5,063 nucleotides of DNA from Thermococci archaeon (GCA_003660555.1 QMUK01000080.1:1-5063); one strand, 5' to 3'. Shown: positions 1 through 5,063, numbered from the stretch's first letter. The notes: generated by a model from the letters alone, not told the origin. Translations and numbers: made by a program.

Positions 1-2
1 AG

Positions 3-104
3 ATTAAGAAGGTGATGGAGAAGGAAGAGATTGAGAAAACTAATTTGCTTCTTGGGAATTTCCTTTCAATAAATTCTCATTTGATATCCCAAGGAAAAAA
101 GTAA
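3..104 (+). CDS. C-terminal fragment of an unidentified protein
   Basis: The frame beginning at base 3 is open to a TAA stop at 102-104, giving 33 residues that start before the window. The piece is rich in Lys and Glu at first (IKKVMEKEEIEK), then more hydrophobic, and ends in QGKK. This composition would suit the C-terminal helix of a real protein, but it is too short to name a family. It lies on the same strand as the protease gene that follows and ends only 9 nt before an in-frame ATG at 114, so the two could be co-transcribed. It could also be chance reading of a non-coding end. Confidence 0.35.
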   Translation: MKKVMEKEEIEKTNLLLGNFLSINSHLISQGKK

Positions 105-113
105 TTATAAGTC

Positions 114-260
114 ATGAACTATACTAAGTTGGGGGGATTCCCATTATTCCAATAGAATTGTTTTGGGAAAAAGGGAGTAGATAGGAGATCAATAGAGATA
201 GTTTCTGAAGCCATACGGAACCTGAGGAGGATCACAACCTCTAACCTAGAGGTAGCCCTT
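114..260 (+). pseudogene. Disrupted or mis-sequenced N-terminal part of the archaemetzincin-like gene
   Basis: The protease frame is open upstream of its ATG at 261 back to a TAG at 153-155, with protein-like sequence (GVDRRSIEIVSEAIRNL) but no ATG, GTG or TTG in frame. An ATG at 114 lies in the same frame but meets that TAG after 13 codons. Between a G6 run (131-136) and an A5G3 run (168-175), frame 2 reads GIPIIPIELFWEKG. This resembles the first beta strand of archaemetzincins, which typically begins with a short hydrophobic stretch such as 'VPIG' before the first helix. One extra base in the first run and one fewer in the second would give a continuous protein starting at 114. Either two indels exist in the organism or the assembly is wrong at two homopolymers. 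The frame reading is seen directly; the repair is inference. Confidence 0.35.
249..253 (+). promoter_or_regulatory. Shine-Dalgarno-like GAGGT before ATG 261
   Basis: GAGGT ends 7 nt before the ATG at 261, a good spacing, and matches the core of the strong site before S8e in this window. It supports 261 as a usable start even if the longer upstream frame is real or once was. Confidence 0.4.
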
Positions 261-890
261 ATGGGCCACGGGCCTAGAGAAAACCCCATGTTCATTGACG
301 ACTTACTTGAGTCTAGTATGCTCGAAAATGGGACTGTAGATGCCAATGAATTCCTAGCTAAGTTGACTACCGAATTCCTAACTAATAAGTTGATGCAGAA
401 GAAGAGAGATCTAAACCCAACGATAGTAATTTCTAGGAGACACATTAGAACTGAGAAAGAAAACTTCCTCTTCGGAGCTACAGAGAAACCAATCAAAATA
501 CTACCCTCAGAGTATAGTTCCGTGAGACTCGAGGCGCGCATTGCAACAATACTTTCAACTCATCACTTCATGAAGTCCTATGGGAAGAATTGGGAGCTTC
601 CTTTCCTCCTGATTACCTATCACGAAATAGGTCATCTTTTCGGAGCTCCAAGGAGCAATAGAACTGACTTGGAAGACCTAATCGGAAAGCATTGTAAAAA
701 TAGGAATTGCGCAATGGAGCAGGTGAATGTAAATGGCAAATTAGACGCTCTGGAGAAGGTCAAATACGTGGATCTCGATTCTCCTTATTGTAATCAATGC
801 CTAGAGGACATTAGAATTGGAATTACATCTTGGAAGAAGTTGAAAGAGAAATTAAAAGCAAGCGATGGACGAGATGAACTACAGTCCTAG
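261..890 (+). CDS. Archaemetzincin-like zinc metalloprotease with an insertion in the metal-binding motif
   Basis: This is a predicted zinc-dependent peptidase of the archaemetzincin group (peptidase family M54), of 209 residues in the intact frame. The metal site is visible: HEIGHLFG at 121-128 gives H121, E122 (catalytic base) and H125. Next come H144-C145, C150, M152 (Met-turn) and C177/C180. The family motif is HExxHxxGxxHCx4CxM followed by CxxC. All elements are present and HC-x4-C-x-M is exact, but 13 extra residues separate the glycine from the third histidine. NPTIVISRRHI (52-62) and FLFGAT (69-74) match the strand and FG segment that precede the active site in the family. No signal peptide or membrane segment is visible, so it is probably cytoplasmic. 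In-frame coding seems to continue upstream of 261 (see 114-260), so the N-terminus is uncertain. The 3' end overlaps the converging HD gene by 12 bp. Physiological substrates of archaeal members are not established. Confidence 0.85.
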   Translation: MGHGPRENPMFIDDLLESSMLENGTVDANEFLAKLTTEFLTNKLMQKKRDLNPTIVISRRHIRTEKENFLFGATEKPIKILPSEYSSVRLEARIATILSTHHFMKSYGKNWELPFLLITYHEIGHLFGAPRSNRTDLEDLIGKHCKNRNCAMEQVNVNGKLDALEKVKYVDLDSPYCNQCLEDIRIGITSWKKLKEKLKASDGRDELQS

Positions 891-1430
891 AGAATCCGAA
901 ATGCTTTTCATGGACTTTAATCCTATCTCAAGGAACTCGTCTAATTCCAGCCCTATTTTCTCACATAGTTTTATTTTCTCTCTGTCTACACCTCTAGCGA
1001 AATCCTTGGACTTGAATTTCTTCTTAAGAGTAGACAGTTTCACTTCCTCTATTTTCTTGTTCGGCATAACCAAAGCACAAGCTACTATCAATCCGGAAAG
1101 TGCATCAGCTGCCCTAAGCCCTATATCGAGCTTGGTTTTGGCTTCAATCCCAGTTCTCTCGTTATGGGCCATTATGGCCCTAATGGCCTCCTCCGGTAAG
1201 TGTTCTCTCAGTATCTCGGCAGAAACCAATCCATGTCTGGAAGGATTATCCTTAGTTTCCTCGTAGTCTATGTCATGGAGCAGACCAGTTATTCCCCATA
1301 GATCTTCGTCTTCTCCTAGCCTCTTGGCGAGACCACGCATTATCGCTTCGACTGCCAACATGTGTTTAACCAATTTGTCATCGGAAACTCTCTCCAAGAA
1401 CATCTTTAGACTCTCTCTATTCAAGACCAT
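879..1430 (-). CDS. HD-domain (HDIG-type) predicted metal-dependent phosphohydrolase
   Basis: This 183-residue protein is a compact single-domain member of the HD superfamily, whose metal-binding His/Asp residues support phosphoester hydrolysis. The expected ligands are visible: H23 in VKHMLAVEAIM, the doublet H52-D53 in GLLHDIDYEE, H89 in IMAHNER and D109 in RAADALSGLI. The C-terminal 60 residues are Lys-rich and helical (LSTLKKKFKSKDFARG), as in other small HDIG proteins of archaea and bacteria. The substrate is unknown; nucleotides are a guess. The ATG at 1430 is only 3 nt after the MATE stop, with no spacing for a ribosome site. The TTG at 1424 (codon 3) has AGGGG six nt upstream and would give MNRESLK, close to the N-terminus I associate with this family, so 1424 is a serious alternative. 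It is the last gene of the minus-strand cluster. Confidence 0.93.
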   Translation of the reverse strand: MVLNRESLKMFLERVSDDKLVKHMLAVEAIMRGLAKRLGEDEDLWGITGLLHDIDYEETKDNPSRHGLVSAEILREHLPEEAIRAIMAHNERTGIEAKTKLDIGLRAADALSGLIVACALVMPNKKIEEVKLSTLKKKFKSKDFARGVDREKIKLCEKIGLELDEFLEIGLKSMKSISDSLGL

Positions 1431-1433
1431 CCC

Positions 1434-2753
1434 CTAAACTAGGATCCTTACCCTCCTGTTAAATAGTTTCCTAAACGCTAGGAAGAAGAGCAAGCCCCTG
1501 AAGCTGACCTCTATGGCCATACATGCCCAAACACCAAAGACACCAAATCCAAGCACGTATCCGAGGAGATATCCTACTCCTATTCTCACACTCCAAAAAG
1601 AGATTAAATTAAGCACCACAGGTAGTCTAGTGTCTCCAGACCCCCTCATCGCCCCGCTCATTCCCATCGAGAATCCCAGCCCAGGTTCACTTAGGCCAGC
1701 AATCACTAGGTAGACAGTGGCTAAAAACAGCAGTGACTCGTCTTTTAGAAACGGTTTGGGAGTCATCGGAGCAGTCAAAGCCAAAGCCAATCCTGAAAGT
1801 GACATAGCTATTGTGGAGGCCTTTGAACTTTCCCAAGCCATCTCTACAGCTCTTTTCATATTTTTAGACCCTATTGACTGTCCTACTAGCACAGAGGATA
1901 CTATAGAGAAAGCTAGTCCAGGCATGTAAGCGAAACTCTCTATCTTCAGCCCGACTTGATAAGCAGCTAGGTATTCGGATCCGAATCTGGCTATTAGCGA
2001 TACGTACGCTGAGTAAGAAACGCTCATTGCAATTCTCTCAACTCCAGCCGGTATTCCCAAGTCTAACAGTTTCAGGAAAGTTTCTTTCCTCGGAAGCATT
2101 GGTTCAATTCCAATTCTACTCGGGATCACTATCAAGTAGACTAGGAAGGACCAGTAAGTAGAGAGCGCAGAGGCCAGTCCAGCTCCGAATACCCCTAGTC
2201 CATTGAATGGACCGAAACCGTATATTAACAGAGGATCCAATACTAAGTTCAGCGCATTAGCTCCTAGTCCTATCTTCATTGGAGTCCTAGTATCACCTAT
2301 ACCCCTCAGCGAAGCTGAAAGTGAGGCAGACATGTATAGCCCGGGAATGGACATTAAGAGTGGGGCCAAGTATGACTCAGTATCAGACCATAATTCCGAA
2401 GGAGCACCTATTGCCCTGAGATAGAACTCAATACCTGCCCTAGAGGCTATTAGTAACGGAAGGCTCAGCAGAAGAGACAATAGAAGAGACTCGAAAACTA
2501 TTTTCCTTACTTCTCTTGTTTTCCCAGATCCAAAAGTTTGGGAAACTAGGACAGTAGTTCCAATTACTGAGACCTGAGCCAAAGTGATGGTTATCCAGAA
2601 CATATAGGTACCGAGTCCAACAGATGCTATGGCTCTAGGCCCAAGTTTAGAGACAAAGAAGGTGTCCATGAGGAGAAGGAAGCTAGAGGAGAAATGTTCC
2701 ACTAGAACTGGGAGGGCTAAACTGACTACTTCCTTCCTGAACAAGAGGTTCAC
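1434..2753 (-). CDS. MATE family efflux transporter
   Basis: This 439-residue, very hydrophobic protein has about 12 predicted transmembrane segments in two similar halves, the length and layout of MATE (multi-antimicrobial extrusion) transporters. These export drugs or metabolites in exchange for Na+ or H+. The N-terminus has the family pattern VLVEHF followed by [10 protein letters not shown] (29-38). Each half carries the repeat after its third or fourth helix: [20 protein letters not shown] in the first half and [20 protein letters not shown] in the second, an internal duplication typical of the family. The first also has [10 protein letters not shown]. The start is GTG at 2753, overlapping the S8e stop as GTGA, so translation is probably coupled; there is no clear ribosome site of its own. 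The substrate cannot be told from the sequence. The C-terminus ends in a basic RKLFNRRVR tail, expected on the cytoplasmic side. Confidence 0.95.
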   Translation of the reverse strand: MNLLFRKEVVSLALPVLVEHFSSSFLLLMDTFFVSKLGPRAIASVGLGTYMFWITITLAQVSVIGTTVLVSQTFGSGKTREVRKIVFESLLLSLLLSLPLLIASRAGIEFYLRAIGAPSELWSDTESYLAPLLMSIPGLYMSASLSASLRGIGDTRTPMKIGLGANALNLVLDPLLIYGFGPFNGLGVFGAGLASALSTYWSFLVYLIVIPSRIGIEPMLPRKETFLKLLDLGIPAGVERIAMSVSYSAYVSLIARFGSEYLAAYQVGLKIESFAYMPGLAFSIVSSVLVGQSIGSKNMKRAVEMAWESSKASTIAMSLSGLALALTAPMTPKPFLKDESLLFLATVYLVIAGLSEPGLGFSMGMSGAMRGSGDTRLPVVLNLISFWSVRIGVGYLLGYVLGFGVFGVWACMAIEVSFRGLLFFLAFRKLFNRRVRILV

Positions 2754-3133
2754 CGCTTCAGCAGAACAGCGTTAACCACCCCATTCTGTCCAGGCCTGCT
2801 AGTCACCCTAGCATCTCCCAATTCCGTTTTTATTATACTTCCCTTGGTTATGATGTTCCTTTTGGAGTAATGGGGGTGAGCTGGACTCTCTATGACGTCT
2901 ATTATCTTGACTCTTTTAGTCTCTCCAGATCCTGGATCGGAGACATTGGCATATTCTGCCTGATAGAGTTTGACCTTCACACCACCGCCTTTGGTTCTCA
3001 CCGCTACTACCTTGGTCTTCCCTATCTTAGTCTCAGCGAATGGTCTTCCCATCTCTCTCTTCCTATGCTTCCTGAAGTGTTTGTATCTTCCTCCAGTGGC
3101 TTTCCTCCTAGACCTACCCTGCCATATAGGCAA
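2750..3133 (-). CDS. rps8e: 30S ribosomal protein S8e
   Basis: This is a small-subunit ribosomal protein of the archaeal/eukaryotic S8e family, 127 residues, the usual archaeal length (eukaryotic S8 is longer). The hallmark N-terminus is complete: a basic [14 protein letters not shown] (residues 4-17) followed by the Lys/Arg-rich [14 protein letters not shown], which contacts rRNA. The conserved beta core is also present: [30 protein letters not shown], and the C-terminal [18 protein letters not shown]. The start is TTG at 3133, fixed by the conserved N-terminus and an almost perfect Shine-Dalgarno site; no in-frame ATG is available nearby. It lies 12 nt downstream of scpB and overlaps the MATE start by 4 nt, so it sits inside the cluster rather than in a standard ribosomal operon. 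Confidence 0.98.
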   Translation of the reverse strand: MPIWQGRSRRKATGGRYKHFRKHRKREMGRPFAETKIGKTKVVAVRTKGGGVKVKLYQAEYANVSDPGSGETKRVKIIDVIESPAHPHYSKRNIITKGSIIKTELGDARVTSRPGQNGVVNAVLLKR

Positions 3134-3136
3134 ATC

Positions 3137-3145
3137 ATCACCTCC
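3137..3145 (-). promoter_or_regulatory. Strong Shine-Dalgarno site for the TTG start of rps8e
   Basis: GGAGGTGAT on the minus strand immediately follows the scpB stop. Its GGAGG core ends 7 nt before TTG 3133. It matches the full complement of the 16S rRNA 3' end expected in archaea. The site explains how a weak TTG codon could support high expression of a ribosomal protein, and it shows that this organism uses SD-led initiation inside operons. Confidence 0.85.
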
Positions 3146-3682
3146 CTAGTCGTTGCTCCTACTTCCCAACTCCCTTTTTATCATTTCCTTAAGCTCTTGG
3201 GGGGAAAGACCAAAGTACTCCTTAACTCTTTCTGTTAAATGGAGGGCAGAGGTCCTCCCTAGAGGTTCGCTGGATATCAGCCCCATTTCCTCCAGCCTCT
3301 TTATATATTTGTAGGACTCCTTGCCAAGTCTCGAGGCCACCTCTTTCTTAGTTACACCCTCCTTGTATGCGATGAGAGCCAATACCCTAAGCATACCTCT
3401 CGGTAATCTGTATTTCTCCTTGAGGAACGGTTTTATCTCTTCTGCCACCCAACCTTTTAATCGCATAACGTATTTCCCGCTGGAAACCTCTACTATTTCC
3501 ATTGCCCTGTCTTCATATTCTCTGGATAGCTCTGATATTAATTCTAACAGATATGTCTTCTCCTTCCCAGTTAGCTTGAGTAGAGTCTCTTCTGGGACTG
3601 GATCCTCAGACGCGAATAACATCGCTTCAATCAGAATTTTATCTAGTTCTCGGCTCAATGTAAACCTCTCCAAACATTTCAT
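3146..3682 (-). CDS. scpB: Segregation and condensation protein B (ScpB), SMC complex kleisin-associated subunit
   Basis: ScpB dimers bind the kleisin ScpA and, with SMC, form the complex that compacts and segregates chromosomes. The protein has 178 residues, near the usual archaeal size, and contains the two winged-helix domains of the family. The first is at about 10-88 (ILIEAMLFASEDPVPEETL matches the family N-terminus). The second is at about 95-158 (LRVLALIAYKEGVTKKEVASR, then IKRLEEMGLISSEPLGR and LTERVKEYFGL). The tail is short and charged. The gene overlaps the end of scpA by 44 nt if the ATG at 3682 is used. A TTG at 3658 has GGAGAGG six nt upstream, would cut the overlap to 20 nt, and leaves the whole first winged helix intact, so it may be the true start. 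Co-location with scpA supports the call strongly. Confidence 0.95.
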   Translation of the reverse strand: MKCLERFTLSRELDKILIEAMLFASEDPVPEETLLKLTGKEKTYLLELISELSREYEDRAMEIVEVSSGKYVMRLKGWVAEEIKPFLKEKYRLPRGMLRVLALIAYKEGVTKKEVASRLGKESYKYIKRLEEMGLISSEPLGRTSALHLTERVKEYFGLSPQELKEMIKRELGSRSND

Positions 3683-4298
3683 CCTGCTCTAAATTTATTT
3701 TCCCATCTCTGCACAGAAACAGCAGGTAAAGGAAGACTCTCACAGTCCTTAGTCTGTCTCTGAAGTCTACCAGTACGGAAAATCTTATTCTCCTTCTGGA
3801 AGACCACATGTTCCTTATAGTCCTGTATAGGCGCTCTATCTCTCTTTTGACTTCTATGTCTCTCTTCTTGAATATCGATAACTTCCTAATGAGAGTCTTT
3901 TTATATCTTCTCCTAGTAACCTTCTTTTTCCCTTCTTCGCACTCTATAGCCTCCCTTAGAGCCGAGACTAGTTCCACAAGAGACATTTTCCTTCTAGTCC
4001 TCCTAGGCATGAGTTTAACTTCACCTCCGAAATCCAAGTTCGATACTAGGACTTCCTCGTTTTCCTTCCTGTGATCATTCGCATCATCGTCACTGTTACT
4101 CAGTTCAGCTAGGACAGCTTCAGATTTCATCCTTAGTAGAGTGGAGGAGGCCAATATGAACTTTCCAGATTCAGAGATGTCTATTTCTTTCTCTCTGATG
4201 ACCTCCAAGTATCTCTCTGTGAGTTCCACTATATCGATCTCCCAGGGATCCATTCCGCCTTTGTTCACTACCTCTATGAGCAAGGATATCGGGTCCAT
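3639..4298 (-). CDS. scpA: Segregation and condensation protein A (ScpA), kleisin subunit of the SMC complex
   Basis: ScpA is the kleisin that bridges the two heads of the SMC dimer and carries ScpB. In its 219 residues the N-terminal domain (1-64) shows the diagnostic MDPWEIDIVELTERYL (16-31) and LLRMKSE (54-60), the helices that bind the SMC neck. Residues 66-95 are an acidic, low-order linker (SNSDDDANDHRKENEE), where ScpB is expected to dock. A basic helical part follows (98-168, with RRTRRK and KKVTRRRYKK). The C-terminal winged helix (about 150-217) ends with GKINLEQDEMFGEVYI, the family's SMC-cap binding element. No start exists further upstream in frame, and the ATG at 4298 fits the family N-terminus. 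There is no well-placed Shine-Dalgarno site (GAGG lies 14 nt away), so the mRNA may be leaderless. It is the first gene of the cluster. SMC itself is not in this window. Confidence 0.95.
   Translation of the reverse strand: MDPISLLIEVVNKGGMDPWEIDIVELTERYLEVIREKEIDISESGKFILASSTLLRMKSEAVLAELSNSDDDANDHRKENEEVLVSNLDFGGEVKLMPRRTRRKMSLVELVSALREAIECEEGKKKVTRRRYKKTLIRKLSIFKKRDIEVKREIERLYRTIRNMWSSRRRIRFSVLVDFRDRLRTVRVFLYLLFLCRDGKINLEQDEMFGEVYIEPRTR
3665..3671 (-). promoter_or_regulatory. Possible ribosome binding site for a TTG start of scpB at 3658
   Basis: GGAGAGG lies inside the 3' end of scpA, six nt before an in-frame TTG (codon 9 of the ATG form). The ATG at 3682 has only a weak AGG upstream. 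The site would allow scpB initiation by ribosomes finishing scpA. Confidence 0.4.
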
Positions 4299-4330
4299 CG
4301 TAATGGTTAACTTCCTCAGTGAAGAAAAAG

Positions 4331-4386
4331 CTTGGGGATGAGAGAACCCTTCTGAGTGGTGATGAGGGTCTTGAGTGCTGACACAT
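4331..4386 (+). ncRNA. C/D box small RNA guiding 2'-O-methylation, predicted target C34 of tRNA-Leu(CAA)
   Basis: Four boxes occur in order with archaeal spacing. Box C is GGGATGA at 4335-4341 (one departure from RTGATGA, at position 2). A 10-nt guide follows at 4342-4351. Box D' is CTGA at 4352-4355, then a 3-nt spacer, and a perfect C' GTGATGA at 4359-4365. A 12-nt guide follows at 4366-4377, and box D is CTGA at 4378-4381. The ends pair only weakly (G4334-C4382, T4333-A4383), as is common in archaeal sRNAs. The total of about 50-56 nt is the normal archaeal size. Such RNAs bind L7Ae, Nop5 and fibrillarin. The D guide (GGGTCTTGAGTG) is complementary to ACUCAAGA, the anticodon-loop sequence expected for archaeal tRNA-Leu(CAA); the fifth base from box D pairs with wobble C34. 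The D' target is not identified. Exact ends are estimates. Confidence 0.78.
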
Positions 4387-4389
4387 GTC

Positions 4390-5063
4390 GAGGAGAATTT
4401 TCCAATGACAAACGGAAAACGTCAGTGAGACGATGTTGTTCCCCTTTCGAGGTCAACTGACATATAATGACGCCCAAACAAAATATCCGCTAAGTACTGT
4501 CTTTATTTTCTTCTAAGACACGTAAGCCTGCTCTACCCTCTCTACAATAGATGGACTATGGAATTCGTAGAGAAACCTACTCCGAATATGAGTTCTTTGA
4601 CCACTATGCCAACTTTACTCGTGAAGTAACCCAGCTTCTCAGGACAATGAAGAGATCATTTGCTACTGGCTACACCCTTAAATTACTTTCCACAACGAGT
4701 AGCTGTCTCTTGGGAGTTAGATCCCCAATCCGAATGAATAGACATACTCAATCCTAGAGTTAGGTGCAAAGTATATTCCATAGCTCTACGAGTAAAGGTC
4801 GCTGATTTCTTGTTTTTCCGAATCTTCATTCATTGAGTTTGGGAAACCGGAGATTATTACTGCCAACATACATACCATCGAAGAGACAAACGTCTTTATT
4901 TATTGGGTACTTCCTGTTCCACCAACTAAGCTAAAAAATATTTTTCTACCTCCAGAGTATGGAGAAACTCTTCTAAGTCTCTGGGCAGGATAGAGATAGA
5001 GAACTTCACATTTTTTCCTCTGAACCCGTACGATTACTCCTAGGGCATCTCGGACTAGTCGAG
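4390..5063. other. Stretch without a supportable gene; possible decayed or intergenic DNA
   Basis: No ORF here has a recognisable family, a good ribosome site and a sensible length. The longest candidate is plus-strand 4551-4757 (68 codons), preceded directly by an in-frame TAG at 4548. Sequence that looks protein-like moves to another plus frame after about 4651 (YFPQRVAVSWELDP, then IDILNPRVRCKVYSIALRV) and is cut by TGA at 4735 and 4834, TAA at 4927 and TAG at 5041. That pattern would fit a gene remnant but is also what chance can give. Other contents are an inverted repeat GTCAGT/ACTGAC (4421-4426, 4456-4461), another TGTCTT/AAGACA (4498-4503, 4515-4520), a small hairpin near 4882-4897 followed by a T-rich tail, a TATA-like CATATAATG (4461-4469), and a 12-bp AT palindrome (4934-4945). 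I found no tRNA or rRNA segment and no second C/D RNA. Confidence 0.5.

Noticed and set aside
114-155. In-frame TAG read as pyrrolysine in the protease gene
   Set aside because: TAG is the ordinary stop of four other genes here (protease, HD, MATE, scpB), which argues against reassignment. The frame-2 reading around it is more protein-like than readthrough.
119-541. Minus-strand ORF of 140 codons opposite the protease gene
   Set aside because: It is a mirror-frame shadow; the plus strand carries clear zinc-protease features and the antisense product has no coherent domain.
950-988. T-rich plus-strand tract as a terminator for the protease gene
   Set aside because: Archaeal terminators are T-rich, but the tract lies inside the HD gene, where the T content reflects antisense Lys/Glu codons. 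Nothing marks it as special.
3136-3142. GTGATGA on the minus strand as a box C of another guide RNA
   Set aside because: It is part of the rps8e Shine-Dalgarno site, and no CTGA follows at guide distance.
4171-4386. Minus-strand 71-codon ORF overlapping the start of scpA
   Set aside because: It overlaps scpA in a different frame and the guide RNA on the opposite strand, is rich in Ser/Arg/Pro, and has no family features.
4551-4757. Plus-strand ORF of 68 codons
   Set aside because: It starts directly after an in-frame TAG, has no ribosome site or recognised domain, and its second half has an unremarkable composition. At most it is part of a remnant.
4926-5009. Minus-strand small ORF of 27 codons with a GTG start and AGAGG seven nt upstream (product VKFSISILPRDLEEFLHTLE and 7 more residues)
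   Set aside because: The sequence looks protein-like and has a ribosome-site-like AGAGG, but it is too short, its upstream frame is closed by TAA at 5034-5036, and nothing ties it to a known small protein.
4300-5063. tRNA gene or CRISPR array in the long gene-free stretch
   Set aside because: No T-loop-like GGTTCRANNCC with matching arms and no regularly spaced repeats were found on either strand by eye.

Overview
The window looks like a compact piece of an archaeal chromosome, probably from a thermophile. The evidence is a ribosomal protein S8e of archaeal type, an archaemetzincin-type protease, ScpA/ScpB segregation proteins, heavy use of AGA/AGG and ATA codons, GTG and TTG starts, a full archaeal/bacterial Shine-Dalgarno sequence before S8e, and a well-formed C/D box small RNA. 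The last feature is typical of thermophilic archaea. I cannot place the lineage more closely than this; a TACK-type or unclassified deep archaeal lineage is a guess.

Layout. Bases 1-104 hold the end of an unidentified plus-strand gene. Bases 114-890 hold a plus-strand archaemetzincin-like zinc protease. Its intact reading frame starts at 261, but protein-like sequence continues upstream in broken frames, so its N-terminus is either mis-sequenced or mutated. It meets, tail to tail with a 12-bp overlap, the last gene of a minus-strand cluster that runs from 4298 down to 879: scpA, scpB, rps8e, a MATE-family exporter and an HD-domain hydrolase. Every junction in the cluster is an overlap or a gap of 12 nt or less, so it is very likely one transcript. 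It joins chromosome organisation (ScpAB, partners of SMC), the ribosome (S8e), a membrane transporter and a probable phosphohydrolase.

Upstream of scpA and divergent from it lies a plus-strand C/D box guide RNA at about 4331-4386, with boxes C, D', C' and D at canonical spacing. Its D guide is complementary to the anticodon loop expected for archaeal tRNA-Leu(CAA), and the D+5 rule puts the 2'-O-methylation exactly on wobble C34. The rest of the window, 4390-5063, has no gene I can support. It carries short ORF fragments with stops, AT-rich tracts and a few small inverted repeats, and may be decayed or intergenic DNA.

The items most worth a second look are the unannotated guide RNA and its overlap with the scpA promoter region, the 13-residue insertion inside the zinc motif of the archaemetzincin, and the apparent compensating frameshifts at its 5' end.
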